22,652 nucleotides of DNA from Symbiodinium natans (Eukaryota; Sar; Dinophyceae; Suessiales; Symbiodiniaceae), in NCBI GenBank assembly GCA_905221605.1, contig CAJNDS010002238.1, positions 442,501 to 465,152 on the forward strand, in the 5' to 3' direction. Position 1 is the first letter of the stretch. Each line of letters opens with the position of its first letter. The position numbers and the translations under genes are program-made. The notes beneath the pieces were generated by a model, which had not been told where the DNA came from, did no database searches, and saw nothing but the letters and a program-made list of their open reading frames with translations. Of the stretch, positions 1 through 9,400 are shown one piece after another.

Positions 1-128
1 CCTAAACCCTAAACCCTAAACCCTAAACCCTAAACCCTAAACCCTAAACCCTAAACCCTAAACCCTAACCCCTAAGCCCTAAACCCTAAACCCTAAACCC
101 TAAACCCCAAACCCTAAACCCTAAACCC
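1..128 (-). repeat. CCCTAAA array at the left edge
   Basis: About 17 C-strand units with CCCTAAG and CCCCAAA variants. The orientation would suit a left chromosome end, but equal arrays recur throughout and SMC3 must continue upstream, so it is read as one more interstitial array. Confidence 0.95.
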
Positions 129-447
129 TCCAACTCAGGGTCCCTTTTTTGGGGTCTTGATTCTAACGGCGACGCCTTGTAGAGGGACCCAACAAAAGGG
201 ACCGCAATTTAGAGAACTGCCTTAACATACCCTAAACCCGAAATCCTTAACCCCAAACCGAAATACACTAGGACCCAGACTAGGCCCTTATTCCAGTTTT
301 TAGGGTTTAGGTTCCCTTATAAGCCTCTTTAAACCAACAAGGGCACCCCTTTTTTCCTAGGTTCCTCTCGGGTCTGGGAGACGAATATGGTCAGATTTTC
401 CAAAACCCTAAACCCTAAACCCCAAACCCTAAACCCGAACCCCCCAG

Positions 448-480
448 ATCAGGTTCATGAGCTCCGTGGATGCTCAGAAG
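448..480 (+). CDS. SMC3: SMC3 exon a (end of C-terminal coiled coil)
   Basis: Reads IRFMSSVDAQK in phase 0, matching the SMC3 stretch just before the conserved EAI..TF helix. The acceptor is AG at 446-447; an alternative AG at 451-452 would start the exon at 453. The donor is GA at 481 (AAG|GAGTGG), chosen because the next exon continues the family alignment exactly. A CCCTAAA-type tract ends about 8 nt before the acceptor. Confidence 0.7.
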
Positions 481-3400
481 GAGTGGGCTCCGGGGGGTTT
501 GGGGGGGGGGGGGGGGTTGTAAGGGACTCCCTATACCCTAAACCCTAAACCCTCTACCCTAAACCCTAAACCCTAAACCCTAAACCCTAAACCCTAAACC
601 CTAAACCCTAAACCCTAAACCCTAAACCCTAAACCCTAAACCCTAAACCCTAAACCCTAAACCCTAAACCCTAAACCCTAAACCCTAAACCCTAACCCTA
701 CACCCTAAACCCTAAACCCTAAACCCTAAACCCTAAACCCTAAACCCTAAACCCTAAACCCTAAACCCTAAACCCTAAACCCTAAACCCTAAACCCTAAA
801 CCCTAAACCCTAAACCCTAAACCCTAAACCCTTCCCTAAACCCTAAACCTTAAACCCTTAACCTAAAACCCTGGGGGTGTAGGGGCTGAGAGTCTGGGGT
901 TTACATCGTTGCAGCGGCTCGAGGCACCTCGAAGGTTTAGGGTGTAAGCTGTACCTTTAAAGTCCCTGAACCCTAAACCCAAACCCCAACCCCAAACCCT
1001 AAACCCTAAACCCTAAAGCTCTTTCCCCGACTTCAGGAGGAGACAATGAGGCAGACTCTCGATCGTGTGGCCGGGGCACCCAGAGCTGCAAAAACCACCG
1101 GATTTTCGGAGGCTTTGCGCTGGTTTTGGGCCCACTTCCGTTTTTTCAGAGGTGCCCCAAGCCCTAAACCCTAAACCCTAAGCCCTAAGCCCTGAACCCT
1201 AAACCCCAAACCCTAACCACTCTACGTTCATGGTCTCTTGCTTATTGTTTCTCTTGTCTTCTGCCAATGGCGGAAGCTCAGGACAAGCACTTCCAGGAGA
1301 TCTTTGCCGATCTGGTCACCTCCTCAGACCTGCATGTAGGGTTTAGGGTTTAGGGTTTAGGGTTTAGGGTTTTAGGGGGTTTTTGGGGTTTTAGGGGTTT
1401 TAGGGCATGCCGTGGGGCGATGTTCGAGGTTAGGGCCAGAAGGCTCGATGCTAACGCTTTTGGGCCGAAGGCTTTCGTACCTGAAGAGAGCATGAAGGTG
1501 GAGGGTTTAGGGTTTAGGGTTTAGGGTTTAGGGTTTAGGGTTTAGGGTTTAGGGTTTAGGGTTTAGGGTTTAGGGTTTAGGGTTTAGGGTTTAGGGCCTC
1601 TTTCTCACGGATGCACAGGTTCTGCGCTTGTGCGGAGCATCGCCGCGAATGCTCTCAAGTTGGAGCCAGAGAACCGGCTCTCGGAATGTGGCCAGAAGTA
1701 CTTGGCCGGGTACTACTTCAAGCTGGACGACCCCCCGGTGAGGAGGGTGGAAGATGACCTTCAAAGCGCGCCACGACCAGACCGAACATCCCTTAAGAGG
1801 GGTCTGTGCCTCTGGCGTGCACACGAAAAAGCCCATAAATAACTGTAAAATGGCAAGAGAAGGAAATGAAGTGAATTCATGCGCGTACTTGTATACATAT
1901 TAATGTTTTTTCTCCCTTGTTCTCTACGTTCACACATGAACGGTCTTTGACTCCTTTATGATTGTAACTACGAAGTGAACGCAGTGAATTAGTAAGCGAC
2001 ATGAAACAAGTGAGTGAGCGCACTAATGAACAGGCGCAGTGAATGAAGATAAAAATAAAGGCATGAAGTGAGTGAAACGAATGCACATGCCTCCTTAATG
2101 ATAGCATTTGTGCATACGCGGGAAACATATTACAAGCATGCGCAAATAGTAGGATTAAGGGCCGTTCGTTTGCACATCCTCATTCTCTGAGTCATTCACT
2201 TTTTTAAAAGAACTGTGGGGCCGAATGCTGTGTTGACAGGCCCACATATTATACGATTATGCGTATTAAACTGGCTTATAAAAGTGATCTTTCTTAACAT
2301 TAGAGGGTCCCTTTTGCGCGCGCCGTTCGCTCCTCTTTTCATTCGTCTCTCTCTTTATTATATAATATCAAGTTATCCCGTGAGCTTGCGAAAAAGGTCA
2401 TGCGCTAAGTACGCGCAGTTGCAGATTCTGATGGCAGGTCCAGGCTCGTCAGGTTCTAGGACCCGGAGTAGGCCCTTATTTCCCTTTTTTTAGGGTTGGG
2501 GTTCCGAGGTTACTCCTGGGTCTAGGGTTTAGGATCCCAGGGAAGCGGAGTGAACCGAATAAATCTCACAGCGTTTGGTCATTTGCCTCCTTCTCATCCA
2601 CGAAATGCACAGGACCGACACATAGATCTTGACCAATAAGTTATCCCCTTGCAATCCTTGCATCATCAGAATAAAAATCACCCAAAGTACGCACCCTAGA
2701 ATCAAAGAGGCCTCTGTATGATGCATTCTGAACAGATGAGACCTCTGAGGGTCCGCTTCAAGATTGGCCCCCGCCCCCCCAAGCGCCTTTGCAGGACACG
2801 AGGCGGACCACTCTAAACCTTAACAAAAACACGAAAGCCTTACAGATAAAAGGCCTTCGGGTCTCCCAGTGGTGGTTTAGGGCTTAGTTAGGAACCGCCT
2901 GCCTCTTCCTTGTCTGAATGCAAACACCCCCGACTCCCCTGCCCTTCTGAGGCCTAAACACCACACCGTAAACCTCCGAAGTAGGGAAGGAGTGAATTAG
3001 GGTCCTATACATGCCTTTTAAGTGATGATATACGGTGCCTCATGCCCTCATTCCCCCTACTAAGAGGGAAACCTTCAGAGGCTCTAAGCCCCAAGCGCCT
3101 CCAACCCGTAAGGCCTTAAAGCCCCGGAAACTAGTAAGTCATGAACAGAATACTAATCAGAAGAACCGCTCCCTCAACCCTGTACACCCCTAGGCCCCAA
3201 AGCCTAAATTCATCTTGCCCAAATCAGGGAACAACTCTAAACCGCAAACCCTCAACCCTAAACCCGACACCCTAAACCCTAAACCCTAAGCCCTAAACCC
3301 TAAACCCTAAACCCTAAACCCTAAACCCTAAACCCCAAACCCTAAACCCTAAACCCTAGAACGAACGACGCTCCTTGAGGTCGCCGGCGGCGTGGGCAAG

Positions 3401-6400
3401 CTGCGGATGATGAATGCCAGCGACCGGGTGATCGATCCCGAGGTGTGGAAGCTGCGAGGGTTTAGGGTTTAGGGTTTAGGGTTTAGGGTTTAGGGTTTAG
3501 GGTTTAGGGTTTAGGGTTTAGGGTTTAGGGTTTAGGGTTTATAGAGGGTTTAGGGTTTAGGGTGTCGCCCATGTGGGCATTTGTTCAAGATGTAGTCCTT
3601 CTCACAGAGCCTGTTAATTTACTTAGGGTATCCAAAATCGGCGCAAAACTTAGCTACCACGTCCTGCTTCAGGGCTGTATGTGGGGTAGGGGTGGCGATG
3701 TACTTAGTTTAGACTCTGGGTCTTCAGTGCTTTTGGATGTCTAAGATTTAGGGCCGTGGAAGTTTGTTCATCGAAGCAGGCCTAATGTGTTTAGCTCTGG
3801 GCTCAGGGTAGAAGGTGCGGCAGGGTCAAGGAGGGGACGATGCCGAGGGACCTTCGGCTTAGTAGCTGAGTGCGCACACTTTACACTTTTTTGGGATGCT
3901 ATAATCCGCTATAGAACTGGAAGTGTACACTTTTTAGGGCTAATCAACTCAGCAACTAAGTCGGGGATGTTGCGGGAGTACTTGGGACATTTGAGTGACT
4001 GCCAGGGGAAGATTGAACTAAGCCCGGGTTTGAGGTCCCTGAATCCGAACGAGTTGGGGCCATTTAGGGCTCCTCCCCGCTCAAGCTTTCGGAAAAGCTT
4101 TGACGCTAAACCCTAAACCCTAAACTTTGCATAGAAGTTGAGGCCGGTTTGTTTAGGGTTCAGGGTTTAGGGCTGTACAGTAGGAGGGGCTACGGAGTTG
4201 AGGCTAGGTAAAGCCCCTGGGAAAATACTTGTGTGTGTTTCCGAAATTGGGGGTACCTTTTCTGGGGTCATCCTCAGGGAATCCTACTAGTTGGGGTCTA
4301 CTTAGCTGCTATGTGGTGGTTGTACAACCACAACCGCGATCCATGGCGCTTGTCGAAGATGCCCATGAAGCTGATGGAATGCGCTTATGAGACATACATC
4401 TTGGGCATCACAGCTACATGCACCAAAAAGGAGCTGTAAAACGCGTTTTTGAGTGGACCCCTGTGGGCAGCTGAGAGAAGGCTCTGCAGATGTTAATTCC
4501 TTTACCATGGGATGAGTCACAACTTCAAGGTGGGCACTCTACAGTCTCATGACTAAGTGGTCCCCTACTTGCGTAAGCCCCCGAAGAAACCCTGTACTTC
4601 GAGAGTTAAAAGGTACAGCCCCCTAGCAAAAAGCTTTAGTACCTTGGCTTTCCTGTTTGGGGGTTTGCGGACATAGGGGGGGTAGCCTATTTGGGTTTCC
4701 CGAAAGAGCATGAAAAGGGTTTGGGGGCTTTTGAGGGATATCCCCTGTAGAGCCCAGGCTCTGAACAGGGTTTAGAGTTTAGAGCTTAGGATTTGGCATG
4801 CAGGGTTCGGGTTCTAGGCGGTGGAGTTTTGTTTTGGGGTTTCGCGTGCCTGGGGTTAGGGCTTTGCAACAGGGTTTAGGCTTCACGTAAACCTGGATGC
4901 TGCACACAGGAAACACCCGCCAGATTGGGCGAGGACCGCTCCGAATTGCCCTTTTCCCGAAATCCCTAAACCCTCATCCGACCCTCAATCCCAACCCCTA
5001 AACCCTAGCCCTAAACCCTCAGCTCGAGAAATGCACGAACGAAGTGAATGTGCTGGAGCTCGAGGGAGGAGTCTTCTCCCTTCATCTCCAAGTCTAGACT
5101 CTAAATCTTTTGGTTTTGCTCGATGCTATTGAAATAAACTCCTGTGTAGACCTCAGGTTACTAGTACATGCATTAGAGTTTAGAGTTTAGGGTTTAGGGT
5201 TTAGGGTTTAGGGTTTAAAGTAGTTGTTACTGAGGTGCAAGGGGTGGAACGAGCTTGCTGTACCGTTTGGACTCACGGTCCGGCCACGCCACATCATGAG
5301 TCGAGTTGTTACTGGTAATGTGTTCTTAAAGGTAGCTCATGTTTCTGCATGTTCATGCATGTGAAACTACTAGATTTAGACAAGCTAAGAAGGGTTATTG
5401 CAGATTCAGTATCTTGGGGCTCTTGAACTTGTCCACAAGCCTGATGAAAGTCATATGTCAAACGTTGGCTTGTTGGGCGCTCATTTCATTCACTAATTAT
5501 GTAATGGGGAATGAAAGGGGAAGAAAAAGCATGCCGTAGGGAAAGCCCACAAGCAAGTTCATTCGCTTTCTTATCTTGTAGGAGATTCCGTGCCACATCC
5601 AATCTCTTGACCGCCAGCATCACTTGCGACTCGCAAGCCAGCCTAAACCCTGAACCCTAAACCCCGAACCCTAAACCCCAAACGGACCGAACCCACTCCA
5701 GTTGGCAGGAAATGACAACGAGGGGCGTCCGCATTGAGGTCTCCTTCACTGGCCAGGAACCTGGGGCAATGCAATGGATGAGCCTTAGGTCTCGGGGCTT
5801 CGTAGGGTTGAGATAAAGAGTTCAGGGCTTAGGCCTCAGGAGTCTTGGCCTAGGACCTAGGTTGTTTGGGGCTGGTCAAGTGTACAGAGGCCGCATTGTT
5901 GCCTGGTTCCCTAGTTCTTGGAAAATCGTGCAGATTTTTTTGCAGTCGGGAGGCCTATGAAGGATCCGGTTGAAAGAGCATGTGTTTACCTAGACACCCC
6001 AATGTCGGCGAAAGGATGAGAATTGTGGTTTGGGGTGGCTACGGGCCATTTTTCTGGCAACTCGTGCATCCTGGTTTATGATGCCGAGAATCGGGGCTGC
6101 TCTTAAACAACCCTAAGCCCTAAACCCTAAACCCAAAACCCCAAACCCTAAACCCCAAACCCTTGCATTCCAGAGCTTGGGTTGTGCAGACATGAAGAGC
6201 TTGAGGCTTGAGTATTGTTTAGAAAGTGGTGCTCCAGGCCTGGCCAGCATGACATATCCCCCAAAGTCATTCTCCAAAGTCATTCTTAAACAGGGTCCTT
6301 AAAGTGGACTTGGGTGATCAAACCCTAGGAATCCCTAAACAGCTTGATCCGCCCTACGCAAAACCCGAAGCTTTCAATACCTGAAACTCATGGCTTCAAC

Positions 6401-9400
6401 CCTGATACCCTAAGCCGTTGAAGCCCCAAACCGCAAACCCCAAACCCCAAACCCCAAACCCCAAACCCCAAACCCCAAACCCCGAACCCTGAGCCCTAAA
6501 GCCCTAAAGCCCTAAAGCCTAAACCCTAAAGCCTAAACCCTAAACCCCAAACCCTGACACTCAGCCCAAGGCCAGAGCTCCTCGTTCTTGACCATGCCGC
6601 AGCTTTCCGGCGGGCAGAAGACGGTCGTCGCCCGGGCGCCGAGCTTCTTTGGTAGGGTTGAAGGTCTTCATGGGGTGTAGGTTTAGGGTTTAGGGTTTGG
6701 GGTTTGGGGTTTGGGGTTTAGGGTTTAGGGTTTAGGATTTTTCCTTACCAAGCCCTAACCGTATACCCTAAGAGCCCTAGCCCCAAACCATTCCAACCCC
6801 AAGCCCTGAAACAAGGAGGGAACATGTGCCTCTATAGTCTTAGTATATACTGAGGCCTTAAAGGGGTTCCTATATAGTAGCTTTAGGGCCCAAGTATGTG
6901 CTATATAGGTACATGGATCCTTTGGGTTAGGACCCCTTGGTAGTGCCCACAAGCGACTCTTAGTAGAGCTCCAAAGGCTCCAGAGCCCAAAAACTCCTCA
7001 GCCCTGAGCCCCAGAGGGCTTGGGGTTTAGGGTTTAGGGTTTAGGGTCTAGGGTTTAGGGTTTAGGGTTTAGGGTTTAGGGTTTAAACCCAAAAGGGGAC
7101 TTTTCGACCAGGCCATTGCCCTCGTCTTCGCCATCCAACGCCTTGAGCCTGTAGGGGACCTGGAATGTGATCTGGGGCTAGGATTATGGGTTTAGGCCTT
7201 TCGCTCCGGAATCTTCAGTTCAAATTTGGGGCACGTAACCTCGTAAGGAGCCTGGTTAGAAGGTTCATGAGCGCATAGAAGTCGTAAGTGTATGTTATGG
7301 ATCGAGCCCTGCTTGTAGGCAAACGTAAATACTAAAGTAGACCCCGAAGCCATACAAGCATAAAAGCCCTAGATATAGACCCTGCACGCCCCAGAATCAG
7401 CCCAATCAGCCTAGGACCCTCAGTTTCTGTTTTGAGGGATATAAGATCCCTCATAGGCCCTAGCCAAAACGATGAGAAAGGGTCCGCTCTCATTTCCTGG
7501 AGTTGCCGGCGGAACTTAGAAGCAGGTTTAACCTGGGTAGTTGAATTTCAAACCCAATTTTAGAGGGTGTGCCACCAGATCTACGGTCTGGAATTGCCAG
7601 GCATTGCTTGAGCATGCTTCGATGGTGATTTGAACTTCAAAGTAGGTGTGGTGTGCATGTACATTGTGTTTGAACTGTGGTGAAAGTCGTTCGTTTGTCG
7701 TTCGAACGTTGTCCGTTCGTTTTCGAAGCCTAAGTATGGAGGACAACTGTTGCCTCTTCGAGGTGAAGTGCTTTTTGCCCGTAGGCAAGTGTAGGCAACT
7801 GTACACAGCTGCTAGAGCAGGTCTGCTGAGAGTTTGGTAAGGCTAGAGTGTGTTTAGGAAGCCTTGCTCCCTCTGAACCTATGGCATACTACTTGCTGAG
7901 TACCCGGGTTTTGGGATAGTCGAAAACCCCTTTCGGACTCTAAGAGCACCGGTTTTCCCCTAGAAAAATGCCGCCAGCAAGATAGGTTCGAAGCCGAGCG
8001 CTGGAACTGAACGCCGAGCCCTTCGACACAACCCCTTGGTGCCCTTTAGGATTATAGGCCCTACCTGGGAACACCCCCCTAAACCCCAAACCCCAAACCC
8101 CAAACCCCAAACCCCAAACCCCAAACCCCAAACCCTAAACCCTAAACCCTAAACCCTAAACCCTAAACCCTAGAGTTTTCCGCCCCCAAGGCACCCTTTT
8201 ATCTCTTTGACGAGATCGACGCGGCCCTGGATGCGCAGTACCGCACTGCTGTGGCGAGGCTCGGTTCAGGGCTTAGGGCTTAGGGTTTAGGGTTTAGGGT
8301 TTAGGGCTTAGGGCTTAGGGCTTAGGGCTTCGGGCTTCGGGCTTCGGGCTTCGGGCTTAGGGCTTAGGGCTTAGGGCTTAAGGCTTAGGGCTTCGGGCTT
8401 AGGGCTTAGGGTTTAGGGTTTAGGATTTAGGGTTTAGGGTTTGGGGCTGGTTACAGGCCTCGGCTTGAATCTTCGACATTTTGTTGCGGTGTAAAGCTGC
8501 TGGCTTACATGCTTTGTGTGCACTCGCGTAGGCACGTGCGCGAGGCGGTTTTTGTCTTTCATGCACTGTCCGCTTCCACACGTCGATTGTGTGTATCTGG
8601 GCTGACCCTCAGTGCCGCTGCTGGGCTCAGACTGCTCACAGGCTCCGAACCCGAACCCCCCAAAGGGTTTAGGGTTTAGGGTTTGGTGCCCTGTGCGTGT
8701 GCGGGCGTTAATATAGCAAGAACACGAAACCTTTGCTTGCTGTTGGGGCTATTGGTTGAATAGCCTTTGTAAGATTTTGGGTCGCATAGGAAAAAGATCC
8801 TTTGTAAGCCAGGTTTCCGGGACATCATGGGGGTCACCCAACCTCCCCCCAAAAGATTCACCCCGCCAGTATGCCACACTGCCTTAGGTCTTACGTAGTT
8901 TCTAAACCCTAAACCCTAAACCCCAAACCCCAAACCCAAAACCCTAAACCCTAAACCCGTTTAGGGTTTCGGATTTAGTGTTGACAGTGGTCGGCGGGGG
9001 CCCTGTGACGAAAGGCTCCTGGCGAAAGATGCCAGGAATGCACAGATGGCGTCTTGGCTCACTCATGTGGTGTCGAGTCAGGCGCTAAACCCTAAACCCT
9101 GAACCCTAAGCCCTCAACCCGAAACCCGAAACCCTGAACCCTAAACCCTAAACCCTAAGCCCTAAACCCTAAACCCTAAACCCTAAACCCTAAACCCTAA
9201 ACCCTAAACCCTAAACCCTAAACCCTAAACCCTAAACCCTAAACCCTAAACCCAACTACTCCCCCAACAAGAACTACAAGAAACATCGAGGTTGAACCTC
9301 TAGGCACGGGCCCAGCCACCACTGGCCAATTCAGGGTTAGGGGTTAGGGTTTAGGGTGTTGTTTGTTTGTGCCGGGTCCGGAGCTGCAACAGGCGCATGT

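Larger units (their letters stand above)
1315..3379 (+). other. SMC3 intron (GT-AG) bounded by inverted telomeric arrays
   Basis: The 5' end has TTTAGGG arrays (1337-1404 and 1502-1597); the 3' end has a CCCTAAA array (3241-3359) ending 20 nt before the acceptor. The interior 1740-3240 is mostly unique with no convincing gene. It includes the orphan exon-like segment 1619-1737 and a cluster of AGTGA pentamers (1868-2080). Confidence 0.7.
3443..5022 (+). other. SMC3 intron (GT-AG) with inverted telomeric ends
   Basis: TTTAGGG array at 3458-3563 and CCCTAAA tract at 4963-5020. The interior (3570-4960) is unique DNA with scattered GGGTTTAGGG fragments, a perfect 16-bp palindrome at 4316-4331, and open frames of about 60-110 codons that I do not regard as genes. 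Confidence 0.6.
6630..7111 (+). other. SMC3 intron (GC-AG)
   Basis: TTTAGGG/TTTGGGG array at 6680-6740 and a second TTTAGGG array at 7021-7086. This is one of two introns where the array before the acceptor has the G-strand rather than the C-strand orientation. Confidence 0.7.

Noticed and set aside
1-128. Chromosome-end telomere at the left edge
   Set aside because: Equal or longer arrays in both orientations recur through the window, and SMC3 needs coding sequence to the left.
4233-4439. Possible exon with WRLSKMPMKLMECAYETY
   Set aside because: No SMC3 match, no acceptor/donor pair that keeps phase, and not bracketed by telomeric arrays.
7940-8131. Reverse-strand ORF with GFGVWGLGF repeats
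   Set aside because: Pure readthrough of the telomeric heptamers.
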